From Thiomargarita sp. (GTDB taxonomy: Bacteria; Pseudomonadota; Gammaproteobacteria; Beggiatoales; Beggiatoaceae): a stretch of DNA of 14,719 nt. Both the position numbers and the translations under genes were made by a program. The notes beneath the pieces are model-generated. The model was not told the origin of the DNA and ran no database searches. It saw only the letters and a list, made by a program, of their open reading frames with translations. Numbering within the stretch: position 1 is the first letter of the stretch; each line of letters begins with the position of its first letter. Where the stretch lies: the NCBI GenBank assembly GCA_023144675.1, contig JAGLFE010000194.1, forward strand, positions 1 through 14,719, given 5' to 3'. This document shows positions 6,893 to 14,719 of this stretch, piece after piece.

Positions 6893-7443
6893 TCTGCTTT
6901 CCATTTGATATTGCAACCAATACTCGGTTTTTGTGTGGAATTTACTGCTTTACCAGCTAATATTGCATCTAAAGCAGCTCGTATATCTTTTCCAGTAACA
7001 GGCTCATTATTTTGAGGACGTGAATCATCTAATTGTCCTCGATAAAGGCAGGTTAAATCTTTGTCAAAAATATAAAAATCTGGAGTACAGGCGGCTTGAT
7101 AAGCTTTAGCAACTTCTTGAGTTTCATCATAAAGATAAGGAAAAGTATAAGCTTGTGCCACTTTCTTCATATTTTCAGGTGAGTCATCAGGATAATTCGC
7201 AACATCATTAGAATTAATTGCAATAAAAGCAACATTTTTCGGTTGATAATCCTTAGCTAACTGCACCAATTGAGCTTGCATATTTTTGACATAAGGGCAA
7301 TGGTTACAGATAAACATGATAACTGTTGCAACATCAGATTTTAATTCATTTAGATTAGCAGTCTGATCTGTAACCGTATTTAGTAATGAAAAATCAGGAG
7401 CTTTTGTACCTAAAGGCATCATATTAGATGGCGTTTTTGACAT
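6889..7443 (-). CDS. Thioredoxin-fold protein, peroxiredoxin-like (AhpC/TSA-related)
   Basis: A 184-residue cytoplasmic thioredoxin-fold protein of the PRX-like type. It starts with the GTKAPDFSLLNT strand typical of AhpC/TSA proteins. The redox motif is CNHCPYVK (46-53), where a CxxC replaces the usual peroxiredoxin TxxC. Further landmarks are AACTPDFYIFD (118-128) and the family-ending SIGCNIKWK (174-182). Cysteines at 46, 49, 119, 132 and 177 remain. No signal peptide is seen. Likely role: thiol-disulfide or peroxide handling; the substrate is unknown. A good ribosome site (AAAGGA about eight bases before ATG) marks the start and its stop overlaps lolA by ATGA. This pairing with lolA has no obvious functional reason. 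Confidence 0.87.
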   Translation of the reverse strand: MSKTPSNMMPLGTKAPDFSLLNTVTDQTANLNELKSDVATVIMFICNHCPYVKNMQAQLVQLAKDYQPKNVAFIAINSNDVANYPDDSPENMKKVAQAYTFPYLYDETQEVAKAYQAACTPDFYIFDKDLTCLYRGQLDDSRPQNNEPVTGKDIRAALDAILAGKAVNSTQKPSIGCNIKWKAE

Positions 7444-7580
7444 TAAATTTTCCTTTTATTTAATAAGAATTAAATCGGTTCTAATAAAAAATAGCACGCT
7501 CAATGTAAGTCATAATAAACATTTTTTCCAAATAATTTTTTAAATGCCAATTATTTAAGAAAAATGTCTAATATATTCTT
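7444..7580 (-). other. Intergenic gap between rnr and the thioredoxin-like gene
   Basis: A 137-base AT-rich gap. It contains a perfect 8-base-pair AT-only inverted repeat (7530-7537 with 7549-7556, 11-base loop), which is not followed by a uridine run on the minus strand. The promoter of the next operon is expected here, but I cannot fix a convincing -35/-10 pair. The TTGAGC at 7498-7503 has no well-placed -10 partner. Confidence 0.25.
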
Positions 7581-9758
7581 TTAAGAAACCAAATCAAAAT
7601 CTATTTTTTTCTCTTCCAAATCAACCCGCACAACTTTTACTCGCACTTGATCGGATAAACGATAACTTTTTCCACTATTGGAAGCTAATAAGCGATGGTG
7701 AATATGGTCAAAATGGTAATTATCACCTTTCAAAGAGGAAATATGCACTAAACCATCTATGAAAATATCCCGTAATTCAACAAAAAATCCAAAACCAGTA
7801 ACACTAGTAATAATTCCATCAAATTCCTGAGTTATTTTATCTTGCATATATTGACATTTAAGCCAACTAATAACATCACGAGTCGCATCTTCAGCTTGTC
7901 GTTCAGACGCTGTACATTGTTCCGCTAATAATCCCATTTCTCCCAAACTGTAATCAAAAGTTTCAGCAGTTTTGGCTTGCAAACAATGACGAATGGCACG
8001 ATGAACTAATAAATCAGAATAACGGCGAATTGGCGAAGTAAAATGAGTATAAGCAGGATAAGCTAATCCGAAATGTCCCTGATTTTCAGTATGATAAATA
8101 GCGAGTTGTAAACTACGTAACATCACTGTTTGAACTAAGTTATAGTCAGGACGATCACGTACTTTTTCTAATAAGCTAGAATAATGATGCGTTTCAGGTT
8201 TTTCCCGTCCCCATAAAATTAAACCTAAACCTTTTAAAAAATCACGCAAAGCAACCACTTTTTTAGTTGTAGGTGGCTCGTGAATACGATATAAAAGCGG
8301 CATTTTTCTTTCGGCAAGCCACTCAGCAGTAGCAATGTTAGCCGCCAACATCATTTCTTCAATTAATCTATGGGCATCATTTCGCAATTGCGGCACAATT
8401 TCCTTAATCTTTTTCTGTTTGTCAAAAACAAATCGTGCTTCTACCGTATCAAAATCAATAGCTCCCCTATTTTTACGCCGTTTTAATAGTAATTGATATA
8501 ATTGTTGCAGATGGTTAATATGCGATAATAAATGTCGATGTTTAAACTGCCTCTTGTTTCCCGCTAAAACTTTGGCAACCGCAGTATAAGTTAAACGAGC
8601 TGAGGAACGAATAACGGCTTCAAAAAAACGAGTTCGCCGAGTGCGTCCATAAAAATCAATTGCCAATTCACAAACAATAGATAAACGATCAACATTTGGT
8701 TTCAGCGAACAAAGTGTATTCGACAAGATTTCTGGCAACATCGGTACTACTCGATTAGGAAAATAGACTGAATTCCCCCGTTCCTGCGCTTCCAAATCAA
8801 TCTCACTACCAGCTTCCACATAAGCCGCCACATCGGCAATTGCAATCAATAATCGCCAGCCTTTACCTCGTGGTTCACAATAAACTGCATCATCAAAATC
8901 ACGAGAATCCTCACCATCAATAGTAACAAAAGGAATATCTCGCATATCTTCACGATTTTCCAGCATTGCTTTTGATATTTCAGGAGCAAATTTAGTGGTT
9001 TCCTGTAAAACTTCTTTTGACCATTTATGTGGTAAATCATGTGAGCGAATAGCAATATCTATTTCCATGCCTGGAGCTTGATTATTGCCAATTATTTCAA
9101 CCACTTTGCCAAAAGCTTGTTTATGTAAGGTTGGTGATGACAATAGTCGAATTACTACCATTTGTCCATCTTTAGCCTTGCCTTGATTTTTGCGACCTTC
9201 AATCAATATTTTATGCGTGATGCGTTTATTATTTGGCTTAATATAAGCAACATTTTGTCCTTGTTTATGAAAAAACTGCCCTACAATTTCTGGAGATTGA
9301 TGCTCTAAAACTTTAACCACAACTCCTTCACGCCGACCTTTATTATCAATCCCAGTAATATTGGCTATAATATGATCACCGTGAATTAATTGCCTCATTT
9401 CCCGCTGAGATAAAAACAAGTCGCCTTTGCCATCTTCTGCTATTAAGAATCCATAACCATCTGGATGACCCATGACTTGTCCACGCACTAATTGCATTTC
9501 TCCCGCTATTTTATATTTACGCCGACTGCGAACTAATTGGTTATCGCGCACCATCGCTTTTAAACGCCGTCTTACTGCTTGTATTTGTTCCTTTTCTGTT
9601 ATATTTAATAATTCCGCAATTTCTATTGATGAAATAGGTTTGTTGATTCCATCTAATTGTTGTATAATAAATTCTCGACTGGGAATTGGATTTCGATAAT
9701 TATTTGCTTCCCGTTTTGCAAAGGGATCAAGTTTTGATTTTTTTTTCGGTTGATTCAT
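7581..9758 (-). CDS. rnr: Ribonuclease R
   Basis: A processive 3'-5' exoribonuclease of the RNB family that degrades structured RNA, including damaged rRNA, tRNA and mRNA. The 725 residues show the full order: N-terminal winged-helix (about 25-85), cold-shock OB domains (from about 88), catalytic RNB domain (about 268-590) and C-terminal S1 domain (about 645-722). The catalytic motif TIDGEDSRDFDDAVYCE carries the metal-binding aspartates Asp281, Asp287, Asp289 and Asp290, matching Asp272/278/280/281 of the E. coli enzyme. THFTSPIRRYSDLLVHR (571-587) is the second RNB signature. It ends within the S1 domain at DFDLVS and lacks the lysine-rich tail of the 813-residue E. coli enzyme. The winged-helix domain distinguishes it from RNase II. 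The start at 9756-9758 has only a weak ribosome site and touches the promoter of the divergent tRNA gene. Confidence 0.94.
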   Translation of the reverse strand: MNQPKKKSKLDPFAKREANNYRNPIPSREFIIQQLDGINKPISSIEIAELLNITEKEQIQAVRRRLKAMVRDNQLVRSRRKYKIAGEMQLVRGQVMGHPDGYGFLIAEDGKGDLFLSQREMRQLIHGDHIIANITGIDNKGRREGVVVKVLEHQSPEIVGQFFHKQGQNVAYIKPNNKRITHKILIEGRKNQGKAKDGQMVVIRLLSSPTLHKQAFGKVVEIIGNNQAPGMEIDIAIRSHDLPHKWSKEVLQETTKFAPEISKAMLENREDMRDIPFVTIDGEDSRDFDDAVYCEPRGKGWRLLIAIADVAAYVEAGSEIDLEAQERGNSVYFPNRVVPMLPEILSNTLCSLKPNVDRLSIVCELAIDFYGRTRRTRFFEAVIRSSARLTYTAVAKVLAGNKRQFKHRHLLSHINHLQQLYQLLLKRRKNRGAIDFDTVEARFVFDKQKKIKEIVPQLRNDAHRLIEEMMLAANIATAEWLAERKMPLLYRIHEPPTTKKVVALRDFLKGLGLILWGREKPETHHYSSLLEKVRDRPDYNLVQTVMLRSLQLAIYHTENQGHFGLAYPAYTHFTSPIRRYSDLLVHRAIRHCLQAKTAETFDYSLGEMGLLAEQCTASERQAEDATRDVISWLKCQYMQDKITQEFDGIITSVTGFGFFVELRDIFIDGLVHISSLKGDNYHFDHIHHRLLASNSGKSYRLSDQVRVKVVRVDLEEKKIDFDLVS

Positions 9759-9785
9759 TGACTTTATTTAGTATTTGTGTAGAAT
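9758..9785 (+). promoter_or_regulatory. Promoter of tRNA-Leu
   Basis: TTGACT (9758-9763, -35) and TAGAAT (9780-9785, -10) are separated by 16 bases. Each matches the sigma-70 consensus in five of six positions. Initiation about seven bases after the -10 would fall near 9792, three bases before the mature tRNA. The -35 begins on the base that is the A of the rnr ATG on the other strand. Confidence 0.65.
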
Positions 9786-9794
9786 ATAAAAAAT

Positions 9795-9878
9795 GCCGAG
9801 GTGGCGAAATTGGTAGACGCGCTAGCTTCAGGTGCTAGTAGAGGTAACTCTGTGAAGGTTCAAGTCCTTTCCTCGGCA
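9795..9878 (+). tRNA. tRNA-Leu (CAG anticodon)
   Basis: The acceptor arms GCCGAGG (9795-9801) and CCTCGGC (9871-9877) pair perfectly, with discriminator A at 9878. The D arm contains TTGGTAGACGC. The anticodon arm is CTAGC-TTCAGGT-GCTAG, giving anticodon CAG, which reads CUG leucine codons. The long variable arm AGAG-GTAA-CTCT marks a class II tRNA, and the T arm carries GGTTCAAGTCC. At 84 bases without CCA the size is right for leucine. The CCA end is not encoded (AAAA follows the acceptor arm) and must be added by a nucleotidyltransferase. It is the only intact + strand gene in the window. Confidence 0.96.
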
Positions 9879-9926
9879 AAAATCCTGTATTTTTCTATGT
9901 TAAATTTACGTTTTATTTTGTAAATT
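9878..9926 (+). terminator. Weak terminator candidates after tRNA-Leu
   Basis: Two AT-rich hairpins lie just after the tRNA: AAAAAT/ATTTTT (9878-9883 with 9889-9894, five-base loop) ending in a short T run, and AATTTAC/GTAAATT (9903-9909 with 9920-9926, ten-base loop). Both stems are poor in GC. They lie between convergent genes and could end transcription from either side, but neither is strong. Confidence 0.25.
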
Positions 9927-9987
9927 GTGTTTGGTAAAAATTTTATCTCTTAAAAATAAAAAATTTCGCTTTATATTTCCTATCATA

Positions 9988-12900
9988 TTATAAACTATAC
10001 GTATCAGAAATTAATAATTTTTCTATTGTTTCTGAATCTTTAGGTGGTGAAAAAAAGTAGCCTTGAACATGATGGCAATGTGCTGTTTTTAATAATTTTA
10101 TTTGTTCAGATTCTTCAACTCCTTCTGCAACAACTTTTAAACTACAAGCTTCTCCTAAAGAAATAATTGCATTAACAATTTGTGCCGCTTTTGGTGAATC
10201 TCCAATTGGCTGAATAAAACTTTTATCAATTTTTAAGGCATCAATCGGAAATTTTTGCAGATAACTTATGGATGAATAACCAGTTCCAAAATCATCAATA
10301 TAAAGTAATACGTCTAAACTTTTTAAATCATTTAACATCAGCATCGCAGCCTCTGGGTCTTGCATCATAGCCGTTTCTGTAATTTCAATCCGACAAGTAG
10401 GTCCTTTAATACCGGTTCGATTGATAATATTCTTAATTTGTTCAACTAAGATTGCTTGTTTCATCTGAATAGGAGATACATTAATATTCATACCTAGATT
10501 AGAATGGTGAGGAAATCGTTTTTGCCAGCGATACAATTGATTGCAAGCGGTTTCAAAAACCCATAATCCAAGTTCTCTAATTAATCCTGTTTCTTCAGCT
10601 AATGGAATAAAACTATCTGGTCCAACCAGACCTCGTTTAGGATGCAGCCAACGTACTAAAGCTTCTAAACTAACAATTTTACGAGTTTTAAGTGAAATAA
10701 TTGGTTGATAATATACGCAAAATTCTTCTCGTTCAATTGCTTTACGTAAATCTGATTCCATTTCAAATTTTGAAATCATACGAGTACGCATTTCGGGGTC
10801 AAAAATTAATGATTTTTTTCTGCCTTCTCGTTTAGCTTCATACATAGCAGTATCGGCATCACGTAGAATATTATCTGCACTTGCATATTGCATATCATTA
10901 AGTGCAATGCCAATACTGGCACTTGGAGTAAATATTTCAGTCTTTATTTGGTAAGGTTGATTAACTTGCTTTTGAATATGTTTCGCAAATTGATTTAGAA
11001 GCCTTGTTTCAGGCGGATTTTCCAATAAAATAGCAAATTCATCACCACCAAAACGTGCTACAATATCTTGTTCCCCAATGCTAAATTCTAAACGATTGGC
11101 AATTTCTTTCAATAATTCATCACCCGCCAAGTGTCCCATTAAGTCATTTACAATTTTAAATTCGTCCAAATCTATGAAAAATACTGCAAAATTTTTATTA
11201 TCTTCAATAAATTTATTCAAATATTCAGTAAAAACTACACGATTCCAAAGTCCAGTTAATTGATCATGGGTTGCATCATACTGCAATTTTTCTTCGATTT
11301 TCTTTTTATCAGTAATATCTTCTACAATTCCTTCATAGTATTGCATATTACCTGTGGTATCGTGTACGATTCTAATGGTTTCATTTAACCAAATAATAGA
11401 ACCATCTTTACGATAAGCCTGATATTCAAAGTTTTCAATTTGAGAATTGGTTTTCAATAATTCTAAAAATTCAAACCATCTATCTGAATTAACATATATT
11501 TGTTCACCAATATCTGTAATTTCAGCACGAATTTCATTATCTGATTGATAGCCTAATATATTTACAAAAGCGGGATTAATGTTTAAATATTTTCCTTTAG
11601 AATCACATTGAAAAATACCTTCAATTGCATTTTCAAAAATATCCCGATATTTCTTTTCAGCTTCTAAACGAGCTTGTTCAGATAATCTACGTTCAGTAAT
11701 ATCTTCAATCATATTGATTAAAAAAGGATTATTAACATCTTGAACAATAGAACAACTTTGATTGGTCCATATAATAGTCCCATTTTTACAAATATATCGT
11801 TTATTTACCCGATAAGTATCATATTCACCTAAAATAACTTTTTTCAACATGGTTGCATCTATATTAGTATCATTAGGATGAGCAAAACTTTTTAAAAATC
11901 TATTATTAAGTTCATCTTCGCGATAACGTAATAAACTTTGTAAAGCACGATTACTATCTAATATTTTATCATCTAGGGTAGTTTGTACTATTCCAATAGC
12001 AGCTTCATTAAAAATTGCTTGAAAACGTTGCTTGCTATTTTTAAGTTCTTGAGAAATCTTTTCTCTAGTATTAATTTCTTTATTTAATGCCTGATTCGAT
12101 TTTAATAAACTTAAAGTTCGTTTAGAAACTAATAATTCAGTTGAATGAGTATGGTTAAGTACCATATACATATAACGCCATAATCCCAAAGTAACAAATA
12201 AGCCCATAAATACAACTATCCACGGAAGCCAAATAATTTTTAATGAATCATTTTTGCTATTATAGAATTCAATACGTAAGGCTCTACCACCAAACTCAAA
12301 AGGTGTTGGCATAGATAGCCTATTGTTATCACTATATTCTCTCTTATTATACCATGGTGGTGCATATAAAATATGTGTTTGAGTTTGAGGTGTGTCATCA
12401 AACATCACCATAAATGTTTCTGTTCGATAATTAGATATTCTCAGAGTTTGCACGACTAATTCTTTCAATAAAAATGTACCAACTGCGAATCCAATCAATT
12501 TTTTATTTTGTTCATTATTAAATAATTGATAACAGGGCAATAATAATAATAAAGCTAATTTTTTACCTTGAGCAGTATGTATCCAAATAGCACCACTGGC
12601 AGTTAAACTTTTCGTTTCAATTGCTACATCTAAAGCTTGTTTTAATATTGGATTTGAAGCAAGGTCATAGCCTAAAGTTTCGTAATTAATTATATTTGGT
12701 TCAGCAAATAAGATTGGATAATAAACATCACGTTGTTTTGCTATTCGTCGATTGCCACCAATAGAAAATTCCCAAAAATCAAAATAATTACTATTTTTTA
12801 GTTTTTGTAATTGATTAATAACGGTTAAACGTTCAGAATTAGAAACCACGCCTATCCATCCTAAAGCCCGCATTCCAGGCTGATTTAACATCTCACCTTT

Positions 12901-13164
12901 AACAAATTTAGAAAAATTTTTTTGAGTTATAGGATAATGCACATTAGCTAAACCACTAATCGCATTTAGAGTATTGCCAAAAGTAGTAACTGTTTGACGC
13001 AAAATTCGTACATTGTTATTATTTTCTTCTTTCTTTTCATCAACAATACGACTATTTTCCCATTTATTAACATAAAAAAAAGCGATTAAAGATAGTCCTA
13101 TACCAATACATGCAACTAAAAGTAAGATTAAATAAGCCTTGTTTTTAAATATTTTATTTGACAT
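9988..13164 (-). CDS. Membrane c-di-GMP enzyme: CHASE-PAS-PAS-GGDEF-EAL
   Basis: An inner-membrane sensor of 1058 residues combining diguanylate cyclase and c-di-GMP phosphodiesterase domains. A first membrane helix (about 10-32) and a second (about 309-337) enclose a periplasmic region with CHASE-like features (GMRALGWIGVV, YETLGYDLASNP, LTASGAI). A short helical linker and two PAS domains follow (about 377-490 and 503-620, each ending in EDIT). The GGDEF domain begins near DQLTGLWNR (634-642) and has RFGGDEF intact (704-710). The inhibitory RxxD site is GEQD (697-700), so it is lost. The EAL domain has EAL at 833-835, NINVSP, EITET, DDFGTGYS (957-964), Lys978 and AEGVEE (1013-1018), so phosphodiesterase activity is plausible. 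Which activity dominates cannot be told from sequence. It lies 79 bases after the HD-domain gene and may share its transcript. Confidence 0.93.
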   Translation of the reverse strand: MSNKIFKNKAYLILLLVACIGIGLSLIAFFYVNKWENSRIVDEKKEENNNNVRILRQTVTTFGNTLNAISGLANVHYPITQKNFSKFVKGEMLNQPGMRALGWIGVVSNSERLTVINQLQKLKNSNYFDFWEFSIGGNRRIAKQRDVYYPILFAEPNIINYETLGYDLASNPILKQALDVAIETKSLTASGAIWIHTAQGKKLALLLLLPCYQLFNNEQNKKLIGFAVGTFLLKELVVQTLRISNYRTETFMVMFDDTPQTQTHILYAPPWYNKREYSDNNRLSMPTPFEFGGRALRIEFYNSKNDSLKIIWLPWIVVFMGLFVTLGLWRYMYMVLNHTHSTELLVSKRTLSLLKSNQALNKEINTREKISQELKNSKQRFQAIFNEAAIGIVQTTLDDKILDSNRALQSLLRYREDELNNRFLKSFAHPNDTNIDATMLKKVILGEYDTYRVNKRYICKNGTIIWTNQSCSIVQDVNNPFLINMIEDITERRLSEQARLEAEKKYRDIFENAIEGIFQCDSKGKYLNINPAFVNILGYQSDNEIRAEITDIGEQIYVNSDRWFEFLELLKTNSQIENFEYQAYRKDGSIIWLNETIRIVHDTTGNMQYYEGIVEDITDKKKIEEKLQYDATHDQLTGLWNRVVFTEYLNKFIEDNKNFAVFFIDLDEFKIVNDLMGHLAGDELLKEIANRLEFSIGEQDIVARFGGDEFAILLENPPETRLLNQFAKHIQKQVNQPYQIKTEIFTPSASIGIALNDMQYASADNILRDADTAMYEAKREGRKKSLIFDPEMRTRMISKFEMESDLRKAIEREEFCVYYQPIISLKTRKIVSLEALVRWLHPKRGLVGPDSFIPLAEETGLIRELGLWVFETACNQLYRWQKRFPHHSNLGMNINVSPIQMKQAILVEQIKNIINRTGIKGPTCRIEITETAMMQDPEAAMLMLNDLKSLDVLLYIDDFGTGYSSISYLQKFPIDALKIDKSFIQPIGDSPKAAQIVNAIISLGEACSLKVVAEGVEESEQIKLLKTAHCHHVQGYFFSPPKDSETIEKLLISDTYSL

Positions 13165-13219
13165 ATATTAACAACTTCTAAAAAATAGGGAAAAGTTAAT
13201 GCTAATTTAAAATATATCC

Positions 13220-13244
13220 AATTATTATTTAACTCATAATAATT
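13220..13244 (-). other. AT-only inverted repeat at the end of the HD gene
   Basis: AATTATTAT (13220-13228) and ATAATAATT (13236-13244) form a perfect nine-base-pair stem with a seven-base loop. The repeat touches the HD-gene stop codon. With no GC pair and no U-run on the minus strand it would be at most a weak terminator or a transcript-stabilising element. Confidence 0.3.
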
Positions 13245-14083
13245 TACAAGTTATTCAATTCTCTATGCTCAGAGACAAATATATGAGAATATAAATTAGC
13301 AATCCATTGTTTTCCTTCTTGAGTAACACGTAAATAGTTTAAAGCATCTTGAATGTAACGACTGACAATACCCCAATAAAAAGATGGATAATTAGTTTGT
13401 AAATCAAAAGGTGTATAATAACCAAGTGTTTCATTAACCTTAGTTTCTTGAAATTCGTAGAACAATGTGGGCAATTTTCTTATATAATGTGGGTCAGCTA
13501 ATTGTCCAATTAAATCAGCCGCACGGACTAAACCAGGATAGGATGATATGTTTTGATGATCACTGTCATTAGGAACGGGGAAACGGGTTAATTCTATATT
13601 CGCCGCAATAACTTCGGCATCAATCAGTGGATTACCTCCAAAACGTTCTCGGATAAAAAGTTTGCCCCGATCAACATGATAAGGAGACATAGAAGCATCG
13701 GTTGCTCCATCAGGTAAAGTAATCATTTTATCATTTTTACCAGTTGTATAATAGCCATTATGATCATCACGACAAATACCTCGAATATGTCCTATATCAT
13801 GGCAAAGTAGGGAAATAATAAAATTCAACCAATCTCGATGCGAAACACCGCCTTCACGAATATGTTTGCCACGGAGAATTTCTTGCCCAACTAAAGTAAC
13901 CATTATAGTATGCTCCATATTATGGTAAAGTGCATCACTATTAGCAAAATGTTCTAATGCCATGCGCCCTGCCCAGGCAATAATTTCACTATTAGCAGAT
14001 TCTAATGCACCATAATTACGACGATAAGCTAATCGAAGTTGTTCAACAAAGCCATCAATCACTAATTGAGTAGGATTAAACAT
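13244..14083 (-). CDS. HD-domain phosphohydrolase, cyclic-nucleotide phosphodiesterase-like
   Basis: A soluble, all-helical metal-dependent phosphohydrolase of 279 residues. The metal-binding pattern is YHNMEH (53-58), HDIGH (95-99) and the aspartate of RAADLIGQL (Asp190). The YHNxxH form resembles class I 3',5'-cyclic nucleotide phosphodiesterases rather than the HD-GYP proteins that cleave c-di-GMP; no GYP motif is present. Later landmarks are IELTRFPVPND (163-173) and a C-terminal helical part with FYWGIVSRYI. No signal or membrane segment is seen. I infer hydrolysis of cAMP, cGMP or a related nucleotide, but the substrate is not shown. It precedes the GGDEF-EAL gene on the same strand with a 79-base gap, so the two may form a signalling pair. 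The ATG at 14081-14083 lacks a clear ribosome site. Confidence 0.82.
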   Translation of the reverse strand: MFNPTQLVIDGFVEQLRLAYRRNYGALESANSEIIAWAGRMALEHFANSDALYHNMEHTIMVTLVGQEILRGKHIREGGVSHRDWLNFIISLLCHDIGHIRGICRDDHNGYYTTGKNDKMITLPDGATDASMSPYHVDRGKLFIRERFGGNPLIDAEVIAANIELTRFPVPNDSDHQNISSYPGLVRAADLIGQLADPHYIRKLPTLFYEFQETKVNETLGYYTPFDLQTNYPSFYWGIVSRYIQDALNYLRVTQEGKQWIANLYSHIFVSEHRELNNL

Positions 14084-14719
14084 ATTTTTATTAAAATTTA
14101 GGTTGTAACAAGAATTAAATCTAAATAGTTAGATTACAATACTAATATTTAGTACTTATGGTTTAAATTTGATATAAAATTATAGGTTTATTTATATTAA
14201 ACATATCAATAATATATTATTATGTTATTAATATCTAATTATGATATATATTATTTAATATGTAATTTATTAATTGAAAAATATTAACTTTTTAAGTTTT
14301 ATATATAGATTATATATATTTTTTATATTAAAATCTATTTTGCGTGAATTAATTTCTATTAATTATCTATATTTTCATTTATAATTAAATTAGTTTTCTT
14401 GGACAAGAAGTAAATGCTTTTTATTAATTTCTAGTTACAGGCTTCAAAAATAAATCTATTTAAATTAGAATATAAAAAAATTTGTTATATTATCAAATAA
14501 CTTTATTACTAATTACGTAATTATTAAAAAAATCCCATAGATTATCAATCTATACATCAAATCCTGAATTAATTTCTAACTAAATAAATATTTTGAATAT
14601 TTTTATGTTATTTTAACTCATTGATTTAACTGTATTTATTTTAGCTCTTAATTCACATTTTATTACTAATAAATAATAATATTTACATATATTTTAGGTA
14701 ACTACCTACCAAGTTAAGA
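14084..14719. other. Very AT-rich region without a gene
   Basis: About 636 bases with almost no GC, rich in TATATA and TTAAT runs, and with no convincing coding frame on either strand. Within it, AATCTAA/TTAGATT (14118-14124 with 14129-14135) lies 35-52 bases before the HD-gene start and could be an operator. A second perfect hairpin, ATAGATT/AATCTAT (14537-14543 with 14547-14553), lies further away. TGAATTAATTTCTA occurs twice (14345-14358 and 14565-14578). The promoter of the HD gene should be here, but I cannot choose among many AT-rich candidates. Confidence 0.4.

Noticed and set aside
6893..6916. Upstream start for lolA adding eight residues
   Set aside because: The ATGA overlap at 6889-6892 gives a clean signal peptide and translational coupling.
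9472..9699. Open frame on the + strand inside rnr
   Set aside because: It lies wholly antisense to a strongly supported gene and its translation has no recognisable domain or ribosome site.
14345..14578. Repeated TTAATTTCTA words as a CRISPR-like or iteron array
   Set aside because: Only three short AT-rich copies at uneven spacing (14349, 14424, 14569); chance is likely.

Overview
The window comes from an AT-rich gammaproteobacterial chromosome. A flavocytochrome c sulfide dehydrogenase operon, MsbA, LolA, RNase R, a TorD-type chaperone and a large c-di-GMP protein together point to a sulfur-oxidising lineage, with Thiotrichales/Beggiatoaceae-like bacteria the best guess. This placement is inferred from gene content and low GC, not from a phylogenetic marker.

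Layout: positions 1-523 (+ strand) hold the tail of an unrecognised gene and a decayed nuclease-like gene with two in-frame stops. Every other protein gene is on the minus strand, so transcription runs from high to low coordinates. At the far right is about 630 bases of very AT-rich DNA without a gene. Then come an HD-domain phosphohydrolase (14083-13244) and a CHASE-PAS-PAS-GGDEF-EAL protein (13164-9988), a likely nucleotide second-messenger pair. A class II tRNA-Leu(CAG) sits alone on the + strand (9795-9878), divergent from rnr (9758-7581).

After rnr comes a tightly packed run: a thioredoxin-like protein and lolA (overlapping by ATGA), then torD-like, hybE-like and a small membrane protein (abutting, then overlapping by ATGA). 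After a 76-base gap follow a cysteine-rich lipoprotein, fccA (diheme cytochrome, overlapping by TAATG), fccB (FAD sulfide dehydrogenase) and msbA.

FccA and FccB should oxidise sulfide in the periplasm and pass electrons to c-type cytochromes. The cysteine-rich lipoprotein is translationally coupled to fccA and is the least understood partner. The TorD-like and HybE-like proteins look like chaperones for exported redox enzymes, but no molybdoenzyme or hydrogenase subunit lies in the window, so their client is unknown. No CRISPR array, insertion sequence or prophage was seen. The most promising leads are the lipoprotein-FCSD unit, the possible lipid anchoring of FccB, and the TorD/HybE-like/small-membrane-protein cassette with a Tat-like motif at the end of the HybE-like protein.
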